From positions 7,889,928 to 7,953,927 of the forward strand of contig NW_027460335.1 of assembly GCF_050947875.1 (NCBI RefSeq): a stretch of DNA of 64,000 nucleotides. Direction: 5' to 3'. This document shows, in pieces, positions 36,066-49,154 of this stretch. The position numbers and the translations under genes were made by a program. A model generated the notes under the pieces. The model was not told where the DNA came from and made no database searches. It saw only the letters and a program-made list of their open reading frames with translations. Source of the stretch: Dermacentor variabilis. Lineage: Eukaryota; Arthropoda; Arachnida; Ixodida; Ixodidae. Positions within the stretch are counted from its first letter, which is position 1; each line of letters begins with the position of its first letter.

Positions 36066-36850
36066 AAATATAATGCCGCTTGGCAGAACCATAAGCATAG
36101 TCTCGAAGGATAGCACAAACACAAAAGCCAACAGATTCTATTATGCCCAGTTCGTCGTGCCTACTGGTGGAAATTCTAGAAATACAGGTATTTTGTGCTG
36201 TAAACCAGGTTTGTGATATTTCCGCCCAAAATTGCTTTGGTAGGAAAGTGAAATAAAATCTGAAATATCTTCTAATTAACTAGGTTCCTGAGGACTGATA
36301 AACCAAGCGTAGAGACATATCTCCTCATCCCAAACGCCTTGCGGGCTTCCTCTCTTCAACTGACATTAATCCTCCCTGTCCCGGCGCTTGCTCGGGAGTC
36401 GTAGAGCAGCTTCCATAGAGTTACCTGAGTTGAAATATTAATAAGTTCTGCTCTTTGCGCACGTTTCTTTGTCGTATTTTATAGTCTGGAATACTTGAGA
36501 AACAATGAGAGCGCGCTGTTAACCTGCCCGAAGCAAGTGATTTTAGTGAATTTTCGCAGAATATCTGCATTTCTTCGTCTTTGTTTTCTTTTGTTGCGTT
36601 GTGTCGGCGGTCTGCTACTAGTCGGAATCGTTTTGAAGCCACATCCCTTACTCCAGCCCTGCTAATCTTTCACGTGCCACATTGCTGTAGTATATACAGT
36701 TTTGTCATGTTCTCGGCATTTAATTTGCGGTCAGCTCTTCCACTAAATCCTCGTTGTTAGGCGGGCAAAGGGTGCAAAAATATTTGCTTTCCTGCAGCGA
36801 AAACAGCGTGGACAGAATGTGCACAAGCAGGCGAACGGAAGTCACGTAGC
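36066..36850. other. Spacer, nothing recognised
   Basis: AT-rich sequence with small overlapping frames. No motif is seen. Confidence 0.4.
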
Positions 36851-37000
36851 ATTTATTTAAACTTTTAAGAACACTGCCGATCTCACAAGAGATCGTTGCA
36901 GGGAGGCCATGTACATATATATACAAAGGAAGCACAATCAAATAATTTATACAATGGAAAAAACTAAAACACTAGCAGAATTCATACATAAAATAATTAG
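36851..37000 (-). mobile_element. Probable LINE 3'-end fragment
   Basis: The minus strand reads CATGGCCTCCCTGCAACGAT, then GAGATCGGCAGTG and AAATAAATGC. This resembles LINE 3' UTRs with an AAATA-type tail that I know from tick sequence. No coding part remains. Confidence 0.35.
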
Positions 37001-39559
37001 TAGCAGTACGCTTGTGATGTCTAAAAACAGAAATCAAGAAAAATAGAATGACAGGATGCGCGATGATGCGATCAGATTATTCCACCGAAATCGCCACACT
37101 GGTATTTAAAAAGAAATTTTAAAATAAGTAAAAAAAAACGTTAATTTCCACCATAGCTAATGTTACGCTTCGCTCGTGTGGCAACTGTTAGCGCGAGCGC
37201 AAATTGCAGAGACATTCAAAATAGGGCACGGGAAGACCTTTGCAAGACGGCGCCAAACGGCCGGGAAGCGTTAAGGCTCCACGGCTTTAGGGAGGCGTAG
37301 ACTAGTCGCGGTGACACGGCCGTTGCAAGTCATGCGAGCCGCGTGTATGCATGCGTGTGTAAAAGTGGCGCCTACTCTTCCTTCGAACGCTTACCCTTTC
37401 TCCTCGTCGGCCGACGCGACAAGTTGGTGCCAGGTGCTTGAGGTGCGCGCATGAGACGGTTCTGTCCATTTATGGCCCGATCTTCCGCCTGCGTTCCTGA
37501 TTGGAGAGAACCGTGCTAGGGTGACTAGAATACTGGGAGGGTGAAGCTTTCGCGGAGAACTGCCAAGCCGCCGTGCTGCTTTGCCGCACCCCCGGGCATT
37601 CTCCGCTGGGGAAGGCGCGCCAAAGCTGCGGGTGTCTGCGATGCGCTTGATATTTGGCCTCTATTAGCCAACATTGCGATAATTAAGCTCCTATAATATA
37701 CAACGTAACTGCAAGGTAATACTGCAGCGATTCACAACACAGAGAACGGGTTTACGTGCTGTAAATACGGAGATTTCGTACATTTGCTTCTATTCTTGCA
37801 GGTTTGTCACCGCATTGGTCTGCACTTTAGGGTCTTTTTCTGGCCCGCATTCAGCGCCCACTTCATTGTGAGCGGAGGTATTTGGATAAGTGCGGCATGA
37901 CGAACGTAAACTTGCTACAACATAGAATAAGCCCGAGAGGACGCGCATAACCAGGAGAACGAACCAGATAAAAACGGCTTGTTCATGCTAACTATTTACG
38001 CCTTTCATTTACTTTCTTTTATTTCATGCGTTGGATTTGCGTTTGCAAGACCACCTCCCGCGCTCTGCTGTTTCCTTCTTAACATGAAAGTAAATTTAGC
38101 AATTTAGTCTGCATCCTCGCGGGATCGTACATAGCAACTCGCTGATCAATTAATATGTAGTTGCAATTACCTAATGAAAAAAGACAACTGATTAGAACCT
38201 AAACTTTTCACGTTTTACTAGCATTGAAGGCAATAGCAGTAATGTTATTTAACGTTAATAGAAATATTTGCAGTATCTCAAGGGTGACAATTTAATGCAA
38301 ACACATAATATCGTCATACACAATAAATACTTGCTAATTTACGTAACAATCCTACGCTAGGCAATATATCGCGCTACTTCCACTGGCGGGCCATTTGCAT
38401 ATGATAGCATGAGACAAGTAGCATGTTGATGATTTATGAGAGAACTGACGGATTATATAACACGGCTGTTGTAACAGTTAAACTTTCACATAATAAATGC
38501 GCAAACGGCTGTGCCAATAATAGTTATATATTCATTTCAATCCAGAAAAAAAGATTTGCGTATGAATGAAAAATTTCCTAAAATGAGGAGGGGGCGGACA
38601 AATGCACATGACGCATATGTAAGATTCAATCCTTCTGGGGGTATGACCAGATTTCTTCGCGTCATATCACCTCCAAACCTGGCTCCTTTCTTTCTTTTCA
38701 TTGATCTATCATATGTAAAGTAAAGCCCCCGCACCTTTTTAGTCATACGGCGTAATCTTAGTAATTCCGTCTCTGCTTTAAATCATCACTTTCTCTCTCC
38801 TAACTTTTCTCGCTTCTCATAGTGAGCTATCATACGGTGTAATGTCGTACCCACATCGCATCACCGCTCCCGATGTTTCTTTCTTTCTACTCTTCACTCA
38901 TTCCGTAGTTACGCGTCTCCGCCGCATTACTAGGCATTACATCATTGCATGGATTCACAGCCTATGATGACCACCGTGTGAAGCTCCGCATGACTCCCAC
39001 TGGTCGAGGTAATGCAGCCACTGTTTTCGACGCTAGCGCCAAGGCGCCCTTCAGTTATGGCCCTTGCGGGCGGGCGATACTTAAAGAAAGTGGCAGCGCA
39101 CATGGCTGTTTATGTCGTCATGGCAACAGGAACCGCAGCCGCGCGCACCTCCCTTCCAAAGCAGCTTTTTTAAAAATTATTATAGCGACTTGTCCGGGTT
39201 GCTAACCACTTCCCTCCCTCACCTCCCCCAGGTCGCATGCGCAGTTTTTTTTTTGTGTTGCTTTTGCCTGTGCTCGCGGCGCGTTCTCTATGTGTGCGCG
39301 CTACGGCGCGCAATATCTTTTTTTTCCATTGAAATACACACCGAATGGATGTCATGGCACGCGCGAGCACACAAATAGCGCCCATACGCCCAGACGCATT
39401 GGAAATGTTTTTTTCCACACTCCAGTGCTGTGAAGACAAAATCCCGTACCGGATATAAAGAAAGAGCACGCTCTCCTGTAGATAAGAACTCTGCTTCTAA
39501 CTTTTGTAGTTGCTGGCATACATTATGGTGCTCTGTTGCTCGATGTTCCCTCACCAGTA
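37001..39559. other. No gene recognised; GC-rich block 37170-37640
   Basis: The GC-rich block has many CpGs and could be an old promoter or part of an unrecognised repeat. No exon, TATA box or terminal repeat was found. The rest is AT-rich. Two frames at 39112-39378 and 39170-39469 overlap on opposite strands and are likely chance. Confidence 0.4.
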
Positions 39560-40590
39560 ATGATGTATTAAACTAGTTTGTTTTACGTCGTCTCGTCTAC
39601 GTGCCGCTACCTCCTCGATGATCAACGAGGAGGAAGCTCCAAGCGAACGCTGTTGAAATTGCCTGCCGCCCGAAGTCACGAAATTATTTAGATATAAAGC
39701 GTCAGTAATGGAAGGGCTAAGTTCATTCCGTTCCCAAATTGTTTTAACGAAATAATAATATTTAAAGCAAGTTGAGGTAAAGGTGTATTCCTTAGGTGTT
39801 CTAGCGTGCTTGTGGCGTGTTGACCTAGACCGATTCAAGGAACCTCATACGGATGTAACAATGGTTCCGTCCCCAGGAATAAATTGAAACAAAATCTTTA
39901 GCCGCGTTAGCTTTGGCCTACTTTGCAGTGTTATTAAACCGGCCCATGTTAATAATTCAGAAGATGGATCCGTTAACTTGTATTTATTATAAATGAACCT
40001 TATTGCCTTCCTCTGCACCCACTTTCACGAGTTTTTTTGTGTAAGTAAATCAAGCAATACAGGCGTACTCAACCACCCGTCGAACAGGCATTTTGTAGGC
40101 TAGCAGATTGCATCCGCTGGTGCAAGGCGAAGGCGTCTTCACAGAAAGATGAATCACTTTGGCGCTCAGAATATACGTTTACTTCCACTTGAGGTTATGT
40201 TGTTAACATGGCTTTCCCATCGGAGAATGCGTATTAAAGTGACACCTAAAAATTTACCCTGAAATACAAAAGTGGAAATTGTGTCATTAGTAAGGTAATT
40301 AAAATAAGATCTATATTTTTTTTCTACTTATTGTTAGCATTACTTATGTTTCGGTATTTAGAGTCATCTGCCACGCCTGACACCAGGAAAAGGTAGAATT
40401 TTGCATAGGGTGATCATCATTGCAGCTAATATCGCGGTACAAAAAGCAATCGTCAGCCAATACACGGATGTTACCGTGCAATCGGGAAGACAAATCGTTT
40501 ATGTATATTAAAAAATAAAACTGGGCCCAAAACACTGCCTTCTCGCACTCCTGAGGTAATGGGTGCTAAATTGGAAGCTTCGGTCTAAAT
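39560..40590 (-). pseudogene. LINE RT remnant, 5'-truncated
   Basis: On the minus strand a GSVLGP block near 40535 leads, after a shift, into YINDL and a catalytic-site remnant in which VLADD replaces the usual LFADD or LYADD (frame 40535-40344). The thumb region follows in broken frames (LGVTL, SHVNN). A C-terminal stretch at 39838-39551 contains MNRSRSTRHKHARTPKEYTF, typical of the C-terminal part of CR1-like tick LINEs. There are many stops and the 5' half is missing. Confidence 0.75.
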
Positions 40591-40617
40591 ATACACTAAT
40601 TGTGAGCGGCAGGTGGC

Positions 40618-41262
40618 AGCACACGCACTCACTAGTGCCCTCACTCACATTCACGCGGACTCAATTAAAAGGCGAGAGTGCGAGTGAGTGCCAGTGAGTT
40701 TGAGCGGAGGTGAGTGCGAGTGAGTGCCATTAAGTGAGAGCGGAGGTGGGTGCGAGTGTGAGTGAGTGTCATTGACTTTGAGAGGAGGTGAGTGTGAGAG
40801 CAAGTGAGTGCCACTGAGTGTGAACCGAGGTGAGTGCGAGTGTGAGTTAGTGTCAGTGAGTGTGAGTGGAGGTGAGTGTGAGTGCAAGTGAGTGCCACTG
40901 AGTGTGAGCGGAGGTGAGTGTGAGTGAGTGATAGTGAGTGTGGGCGAAGGTGAGTACGAGTGCGAGTATGTGCCAGTGAGTGTGAATGGAGGTGAGAGCG
41001 AGTGCCCGTGAATGCGAGTGGAGGTGAGTGCGGTGACAAGTGAGTTTTAGTGAGTGTGAGCGGAGGTGAGTTCGAGTGAGTCTGTGCGGAGGCGAGTGCG
41101 AGTAAGTGCCAGTGGGTGTGGTGTGATTAGACGTGAGGGTAAGCGGACGTGAGTGCGAGCGTGAGTGGGCGCTTGTGAGTCCAATTGAGGTGAGCGTGAG
41201 CGTGAGTGAGTGCGAGGCCTAGAAGAATGATGGTGAGTGAGTGTGAGTGAGTATTCTCCCAC
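40618..41262 (+). repeat. GTGAGT-type minisatellite, second foldback array
   Basis: The plan matches 34510-35335: a short CACTC-type left arm (40623-40662), a core now reading AATTAAAAGG, and ~590 bases of GAGTGN units. GTGCCA-type positions at 40688, 40724 and 40766 give higher-order steps of 36 and 42 bases, both multiples of six. It lies between a LINE remnant and the integrase end of a Ty3 element. Confidence 0.88.
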
Positions 41263-41269
41263 ACTGCCG

Positions 41270-44200
41270 AGCTATGGTTGTTTGAGTCCCCAGTAGTACT
41301 AGGGGTAGTTTTTCCACCCAGTGCTTTCTGTCGAGCGTGGCGGTCAATGATTCCTACAGTTTTAGGTGGAGACGCTCGACTTTGCTTTTCTCTGTGGGCG
41401 ACAAACCATGGTGTTATGAAGGTGCGTGACGAGTAGTCTCGCCAGGCAAGAAAAAAGCGAGGTTTCGAATAGTCGGCCTCGGTCAGTACTTACCCGCAAA
41501 CGGCAAGCGTACCGCGTACCGTGACATCCACGCAGCCACAAATGCTCCCGCCACTTTTCAGTCCTGATGCCCTGTAGAGGCCTCGCCTCAGGCCACCTTG
41601 AGTACCGGCCTATACACATAAGTAGGCGCCTGAAACCTGGACAGGGTGGAAAAGGCCCCACCAAGTTTAATGCACGTTATCGAAACGGCTTTGTGGTGGT
41701 TGAAACGGCTGTACCTCTGAACGGTTGTGACGTTTACCTTTCACAGCTTGACAGGTTTGGCAGGTTCATGCCCACCTTTAAACGCCTTTTTTGATCCCTT
41801 GCCACATGAAGTGGCCTGTGGTAAGCCTCCGTGTGGCTCTGCTGCCGGGATCCATGAGCCCATGCCGTGAATCAAATATTGGTCGCCAAAACTTATTGGG
41901 CACGAACGGGCGAGGAGCTGCCTGCCATGTGTCGCACGTGATTCGTGTTATTGAGTAGTGAAGCGGCACTGCGCTAATTAGAACGACGAGCCTTTTTCCT
42001 GCAATTCGCGCACCTCGAGCTTGTTACGCTGGGCACATGCTATACCTTGGCAATCCCCAGGGTCTGCACGCTCAGTCGCTATCCGTGACAATGCGTCAGC
42101 TAAATCATTTTCGGTCTCGGAGATGTGGGGGGTGCCTTTGGAAAATTTGGATATAAAGGAAAGCTGCCGAAGCTCACGTTCTGAGTACGAGGAGCTGTTG
42201 TTCCTCAAAAGGAAGTTCAACGACTGTAGTTAGTCAGAATGTAAAAGCTACAGCCTTCAATTCATAAAAAGGAAAATTGCTGACAGCGCAACAGATGGAC
42301 AACATCTCACTTCCGAAGGTTCTGTAATGAGCCTCTGTAGGTTTGAGGCAATATCAGAAGCACAGCGGCCTCCATTCTGCATTCGCGCTGCCAGAGTTCG
42401 TCACCCACCGCCGTGGTAGACGCGTGTGCCATAAGACTGAGTTGGCGCGTTCGGCAACGGATTAAGGAGCAACACTTCAGTCGTCAACCGCGTTTTGGCT
42501 TCATCAAAGGGGGGTTCAAGCGATGAGGATGATTGGGAAGTGGGCGTTCTTCTTTCTTTTTTTGGAGTTGCGATCCAGCAGGTTGGTACGCGGCTTTAGA
42601 ACTTGCGCACAGGAGGCTACGAAGTGCTTGTGAAAATTTGGGAGCTAGTGAAACTTGCCCAACATTAGGACGGAGGTTGGAGAGGGGAGACCTCGATTGG
42701 CCGCATCCGTGATTGCAGTGGATTGATGCCATGGAGAGAAATGCGATGGCCGAGAAAATCCATGGCTTCAACCATGAAAATGCATTTGTGGGGCTTGAGG
42801 ACTACGCCGTCTTCATCCAGTCGCTCAAACAGAAGGCGACGGTGTTCTTCGTTCTCATCCTCTGTGGGACTTGCAGCATGGATGTCGTCAAGGTAGACGA
42901 AAATACACGGCAGTCCGAGCGTACCTTAGCCCATGAACCTTTCGAGTGGTTCCACCACATTCTTCAAACCATAAGGCATACGGCCAAAGTAAAATAGGCT
43001 AAATGGAGTGGTGATTGTCGTTTTTGGAGTGTCGCTCGCTTGCCCAGAAATTTGGTAGTAGGCGCTCATCAAATCGATCTTGTGCGATATGTTGGTTCCT
43101 GTGAGACTTGCGCTACGGTCATGTGTGTGGGGAAGGGGATATTCATCCTAAGTAGCGACGGCATGCAAAAGCTCAGTAATCACCACAAGGCCGACAGTCA
43201 CCACTGTGCTGCTTGAGCCGGATGGAGTGGTGAAGACCAAGTGCTCGATGAAGGACGAATAACGCCAAGCTGAAGCATACGTTGGAGCTTACGGCGGGCG
43301 ACTTCCAACCTACATCCGGCGAGCCTTTGTGGCCGCGCAACAAAATGAGAGGCAGTGGTTGTGATATAATGCGTCACCTTGTGGAACACGGACAGCGCAC
43401 AGTTTCGGGGTTTTAAAGGTTGCGTGTACCCAGCAAATTTTTTGCCGTATGTTGAGATCTGCCGAAACGTGCGGATAGCAGATGAGGTGAAGTTGGATAT
43501 CACGCCAAGTGCATCGAGGCATGTAGCGTGATCCTTTGTGCGCCGATCGCGAACTTTCAAATCTAGGTTGTAATGGTTGAAGAAGCTTACTCCAAGCAAG
43601 CAAAGGTGACGTCGGCGATAATAAACACCCGTGTGTGCAAGCGCCGGAATCCGACGGCTTTAAGGTCTGGTCACCATAGAGACGATGGCAGTCTTGTTTA
43701 CTGCGTGCAGCGTGGGTATGGACGTGCTCCGCTGGCGATGTGCGCCGCGGTGGGAAAGGTAGACCACTCGGTTACGCTGTCGACGAGGAGGTGAGTGCCG
43801 GTGATGCGGATGATCATGAGGAATAGGCAGCTTGCGCGAGGGCCCATGTCGCATGCCGCCGTTGCCAGCCGGCCGGTGGGTTTGCTGTCCACAAACAGGG
43901 ACTTGCTTCTTTGCGGAAGCGACGTTCGTGCCAGCCCAACTGCTGCGACGAGTCTTTAGTTGCACTGCAAGACTATGAAGGTTAATGGCTGCGCCGAAAT
44001 TGGCTGCCAATGTTGCCACCTGTCCTCAGCTTCTCCAGTGCATTGGTAAGGCAGCTGAAGTTTCCTCCAGCAGCTAGAGTCGGTCTTCTGGCACTGAGAC
44101 TCTCACAGGGGCGACAGGTTGCTGTGTTGCCGGCAAGCAGCCGAATACGCGATCAGGGAGTGCACCCAGCTGATCGACACTCAAACGTTGTCGAAACCCG

Positions 44201-44690
44201 CCAGTACAATGCTTGCGGACAGTGGCAGGCATTGCAAGAACACCTCCCGAAAAATTGAAAGCTCGGTCTGCTTTGCATTGTGCTCACCCAGTAAATGGCA
44301 CAACCGGTGCTGCAGTTGTGACGGTTGTTGTTCGGCGAGTTCCTCGGAGACGAGCTGTTGCAGCTTTCACTGTTGCGATGGCTGGATGCGCTGAGAGAGC
44401 GGGAGTTTCAGGTCGTCGTATGCTGCAGCCAAATGCGTACCCGCTAGGAATTTGTCTATGGCATCGGCGATTGAGTAGGGTAGCGCGGCGAATACATGCA
44501 GGTACTTTCCCGTCTGTGACGTATAGCGCCAAAGTTTGAAAACGGGCCTCTACTTGTATAAACCAAACTCGAGGATTCTTGGGCCAAAATTTGTGAAGCT
44601 CAGCTCTGTCAGGAGACGCTATCGCGGCGTCGTTTCTGTCAGCAGGAGCTGCGTCGTCCATGGCTAGTGTTGGAAAAAGACTTCCATATC
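41270..44690 (-). pseudogene. Ty3-type retrotransposon 2: gag-PR-RT-RH-IN, heavily mutated
   Basis: All domains occur in order on the minus strand. Gag starts at 44661 (MDDAAPADRND; FWPKNPRVWFIQVEARFQTL). The protease lies near 43790-43750 with D-S-V at the catalytic motif. A linker with LGVSFFNHYNLDL and an RT start with LGVIRPSSSTWSSPLHP follow at 43599-43198. The RT catalytic YLDD is at 42884-42895. A region before integrase (DLADALSRI) is at 42220-41978. The integrase has HGLMDPGSRATRRL (41969-41778) and a core with VGPFPPCPG, RWPEARP and TDRGRLFE (41664-41362), then breaks off. Frameshifts and stops occur in every domain, so it is dead. It is the same general type as 24525-25925. Confidence 0.9.
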
Positions 44691-44699
44691 CTCGGTCAC

Positions 44700-45010
44700 C
44701 TCTTTTGGGAGTTCAGTTCAGCGGAGGCAAGGAATTTATGTTCTGACAGCTTGAGAACGGAGAGTTGTTTTGCTTCATGGAAAATTAAAGGCCGGTTTAC
44801 CGAGCGGTTGTGGTTGCGCCTCAGTCGGGCAGCCCCTTCGGTTCCTGGAAAGACCGAGGGCAATGACCCCCGGACTGAGGCACGGCGCATTGACGGACGT
44901 TCGCTACAAGTACATCGGCCATTCATGAGACAACTGTTATGTGACAGTTCACCTTTATTTCAGCAATTGTGCCACTCACCACGGAGCCCTGAATTCATGA
45001 TGACTAGCAT
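44700..45010 (-). other. Possible 5' LTR or leader of Ty3 element 2
   Basis: This stretch lies immediately upstream (minus sense) of the gag ATG. It contains AATAAAG near 44960 and a GAGGTGACCGAGGA stretch just before gag, where a primer-binding site would be expected. No second LTR was found at the integrase end, so the assignment is a guess from position. Confidence 0.25.
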
Positions 45011-45097
45011 ACATGGAGGATGAAGACGAAATGCACACATAATGCAGACAGTAATCATTTATGCACTAGTTATCCTACGCCATTCTTTAAGCCCTCC

Positions 45098-46225
45098 ATC
45101 CCCTGATATCATCCTTATGTAAGCTCTGCGAATAATCTATTGCACGTAGAATGCTAATAAAACACATATATAGCCTGTTTCATCGCTTCTAGTCGTAATC
45201 GTATTGGGGAGAAATATAGGCAAAGTGAGGTTCAATATAGGAGAAAGTTTTGAAAAAGAATAAGCGTCGAGACGCGCTAATACTAATGTGGAAATTCGCC
45301 CGCAGATAGAAAGACGCAAGAAATAGTCACTTTATTGTTTTTTGATGCCACAGCGTGAAACCTGAATGTGAGAGCACGAGCATAGGCAAAAAGCAATTGC
45401 GTCTGGCGCCAGGGGCCAATGCAGAAATCGGCCGTCGCGCTAATGTACTGCGTTCGCTTCGTTTCGGTTTCGGTTTGCTTTTCAGCGCTGTCTTCGCCAG
45501 CTACGTGAACCATGCTCAAAGCACGCCGCTAAGGAAGCTAAGGAGCGCAATTCACACTCGCGCAGCTTATCGGCGCAATCGAGTGTTCAGATTTGTGCAC
45601 AGTGGACGAACGGCCCCGCCAATATATGTGGGTGGACGCCAGGCTGCATGCTTTTATCTCTTAGTGCAAATTCTTATAATGTTGTTGGTTCTAACATTAT
45701 TCGACGAGCTACCGATAGAATGCGGCTGCGCAGCGTCTGGTTAGCCGTCATATCGGTTTTGATAAAGAAGAAAAATGGAATGGTGATGCGAGGCGAATTC
45801 AAACATAAATAGCTTTTTTCGAGTACTTGGCTTCACCGCAGTCGTGGCCTAGTGTGTAGGGCGCAAGACACGGCTGAGGTAGGTGGACAGTTCGAAACCC
45901 ACCGCTCGCACCCACCACAAAAAACAAAAGTGGGTACAGGCGCTCCCGAACCCCGGCGCCGGGTAGTGCTCGGGGTGTATCGCCTGGGTAGAGCACCCGA
46001 CCGCCGAATGCCCTGCGGGGCGCCTAGTTTCGAACTGTAACCAGTAAGGGTGGATACATTGATTGTCCGCAATGCGGACACAGCTGCCTTTGTCACTATG
46101 ACGGAGATTGTGTAGCGCGCGGCTATTTCCGGAACGCTCGCCAGCATTTACGGGCCTCTTCTTTTTCCTTTTCTGCTGTCAAGCTTTTGTATTCTGCATA
46201 AGCAATTCCATTTCAAAAACATGGC
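45098..46225 (+). repeat. Composite repeat with tRNA-like module, copy B
   Basis: This is the most complete uninterrupted copy of the family at 26700-27812. It keeps the AGAATAAGC and GCACGCCGCTAAGGAA landmarks, the tRNA-like module at about 45843-45905 with the B box GTTCGAAACCC at 45890-45900, and the GC-rich body with GTGGGTACAGGCGCTCCCG. It ends near AAAAACATGGCC. Confidence 0.75.
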
Positions 46226-46235
46226 CGAGACACAA

Positions 46236-46440
46236 GCTTGGTGGGTTGCGCCACCAAGCTGTTGCTATTGTACTGCCTAGGTCCTACGTAGGTTGCTACG
46301 CAGGGGCGCCATCTATGGGCAGTCGTCATGCTGGCTTGGGTGAGCACTCCGCTTTGCATGGCAGGTATACGCTCGGCGGTAGTTTCTGGCGTTTGTTTTG
46401 CGATCGTGCGGTCTACTTAGTATGACGTGCGTCTTCTACG
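46236..46440 (-). mobile_element. LINE 3'-region fragment or related unit
   Basis: The stretch shares about 150 bases with 50985-51150 (TTGCTATTGTACTGCC, GTTGCTACGCAGG, ATGGGCAGTCG). In minus sense its end (CAGTACAATAGCAA, GGTGGCGCAACCCACC) resembles the 3' UTR of the LINE at 51151-56766 (CAGTATAATAGCAAG, GGTGGCGCCACTC). No (CATC)n tail is left. A perfect 24-base palindrome, CTTGGTGGGTTGCGCCACCAAG with flanking G/C, marks its end. Confidence 0.5.
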
Positions 46441-47469
46441 TGGTAAACGGATCTGTGAGACGTAGTGAAGTGGTTTAAGTCAGCATGGTCTGACTTTGAG
46501 CTGGCGTTGAGACGGACGGAGCACGCAGCACGAAGTCTGCGCGCATACTGGAGTCTAGAACGTGCCTCGGAGATAAATTGTGTATTTCTGAATGTTCCAT
46601 TCACTAATGTGACCTTACTACAGTAATATGCTTTAGTTCTAAGCTGCGTTTTAGGAGCTATGAAACATACGCGGCGATTGTAACAGCACTGGTACCGTTC
46701 TGCTACTATAGGAACTTTGTTGTTATACCTAATTTAAGAAGCGTTCAAACCGTTAGCTGCAGATTACATTGCGTGTCTACTTGGTTCGGTGGATGACGTT
46801 TCCACCCATAAATAAAATAGTATTAATTAGTAATAACAGCATAGCTTACAGTGTGAATGAAGCTTGTCCAGCAAAGCAACCGTTTACGAACTGCGTGAGC
46901 GTCCTAAGCAGTGGTAGATGCTGGATTACAGATATATTTGTTCTTTATAGTGGATGGTCCGACCATATGGCATCAACGTTTATAGATCTGTAAACGTTGT
47001 GCGGCGTGACAGACTATGCGAGATCTTATTGCGGCGTTAGCCCCGTTTCCTCTTTCTTTCTAGATAAAAAGGATTATAACCTAATTTTTTTTTCGCTTGT
47101 GGCCGTTCCGATCACTACGACGCACTCACACGTATTACGGAAATTTTGTCCTCAAAAATAGACATCGCATTCTTTTGATGCGATCCCTCTCATATATTAT
47201 GGCTTTACAGGGCAAAAAGCCAATGCCTAAGCACATAGCTTCTATATATATATATATATATCATGCTGCATGGTTCACCAACCGCAGTGATCGCTGTGTT
47301 GAGCAGCGCCATCGGCCTCATGAAGGAGGCTTGCGTAGACATATAGGGATTTGAGGCCTACTAGCCTCGAAATGCGCGAGCACGATGACGGTGTATCAAA
47401 AATATTTGATAGCACCTGCCGCTTAGATGTTTCGTGGTTGCATTGGGTTGGCCGTAAACGAGCATGTGC
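46441..47469. other. Unassigned DNA; short (TA)n at 47243
   Basis: No gene is supported. A short TA run lies at about 47243-47261. Sequence on the left side may continue the repeat at 46236-46440, but I have no second copy in the window to compare. Confidence 0.4.
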
Positions 47470-48790
47470 TGTAATGTTTTATTTTTTATTTTTAATATAC
47501 TGCGGGCCCTTCACGGCCCGGGCAGGAGTGGTAGAGAAATGCAATGAAAAAAAATCATGATGACAAGTCAATACGCTGAATGCGGTTAATTAAAGAGTCG
47601 ATGTTATTGCAACACACAATATCGTTAGTTAACTTGTTCCACTGGGAAATGGCCGACGGAAAAAGGGAATGCTGGAGAACATTAACACGACTTCGGGGAA
47701 GATAGATAGTTTTGGAATGATTTAGTCTGGTTGAGCGTTTTGGAGGATCTTGCAGGTAATGAGAACATGCTATCTGGAAATGACCACGGTATAATTGAGA
47801 GATGAATTTTAGTTGCGAAATGGCTCTTCTCTACAAGAGGGATTTTAGGTTGGCCCTTGCTGGCAGACCTGAGATACTGGACTGCTTTTTGTAGTCCGAA
47901 TATACAAGCGTAATTCCTAATTTTTGCATGCGTCCTATTTTATGTATAAGGCATTTTTGATGAGGGCTCCAGGGTAGACCAGCGTACTCTAGGCGTGGTT
48001 TTATTAGTGTTTTGTACGCATTTAGTTTGAGGTGTGGTGGTGCTGCGCGCAGTTTCCTTTTTGAAAAGGATAGTTTCCCTATGGCTTTCTGACACATGGT
48101 CGTAATATGAGGCACCCAGTTAAGGTTAGGCGTAAGTTTAATGCCTAGATATTTTACCTGGTCACTTTTGTTGATTGTTGACCTTCCGATCGAATATGTA
48201 AAGTTAAGCGGGAGTTTCTTAATTGTGAAAGACATGTAATGTGTTTTTGATGTGTTCAGTTTGATGCCCCAAGTGTTGCACCAAGAGTAAATTGTTTGCA
48301 GTGAATTATGAAGTTCTATCTGATCTTGGTTGTGTACGACTGTGTACGCGACACAGTCATCAGCAAACAGGCGCATCTGAATTGAGTTTTAATGGGAAAC
48401 TGGATGTCGTTAATGTACATCAAGAACGAAAGTGGTACCAGAACTGATCCTTGAGGTACTCCGGAGTAGACATGAATGGTTGTGAAAGAATATTATCGAT
48501 TGAAACGCTCTGTTTACGATTAGTTAGAAAACTGTTGATCAAGGAAATCATTTTATTACTAATACCGAAAGCCGATAATTTTGTGAGTAAATCCTGGTGC
48601 GGAACTACGTCAAACGCTTTAGAAAAGTCTAAAGAAACTGCATCTAATTGGCCATCATTATTATGTACGTTAGCTACGCCATGAGTTAACTCCGCTAGTT
48701 AGGTTTTAGTTGACAGGCGTGATCTGAAACCATGTTGTTGCTTATTTAGAAGTTCGTTTGTTTCTAGGTGAGTTATGTTTTACTCCCTAG
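47470..48790 (-). pseudogene. LINE RT with 3' UTR, 5'-truncated
   Basis: On the minus strand the RT starts near 48760 (LNKQQHGFRSRLSTKT), continues with SLDFSKAFDVVPHQDLLTKL, and after frame breaks reaches the long frame 48376-47831. That frame has the catalytic FADD at 48357-48368 and a thumb domain (LNTSKTHYMSF, YLGIKLTPNLNWVPHI, RLEYAGLPWSPHQ). C-terminal coding sequence continues in another frame to about 47570. The 3' UTR ends near 47470. Of the LINE remnants here it is among the better preserved, but it lacks endonuclease and ORF1. It is CR1/Jockey-like by motif. Confidence 0.88.
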
Positions 48791-49154
48791 GCCAAGCGAT
48801 CAGGTAGTGAGCGAATTTACCATTTCATGCTGGTAATACAGAGACACCAGTTCTCTTCGTTGAATAAAAACCAATATACGCAAAATAGTTCACAACACAT
48901 ACACACCGCAGCTGATAATGCGCATCACATGTTTGCGCCCCCAAGCGATATATCCGCGCACAGTAGTTACCGATGCAATGAAAGGCTTCCCTGACGACTT
49001 CATATGAACGGACATTCCGTAAATTTCACAAAGTGTGATCTAAAGTATCTCGAAATCGTTCCGCAGCAGCGACAGCAATACTTTCAAACAGTGCCGCACC
49101 GGATCGCACAAGCAACAGAGGAGGAAAGGCGCACCGCGCGCCCTTTCATTTCAT
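48791..49154. other. Spacer, nothing recognised
   Basis: Moderately GC-rich toward its end. No frame or repeat is supported. Confidence 0.4.
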
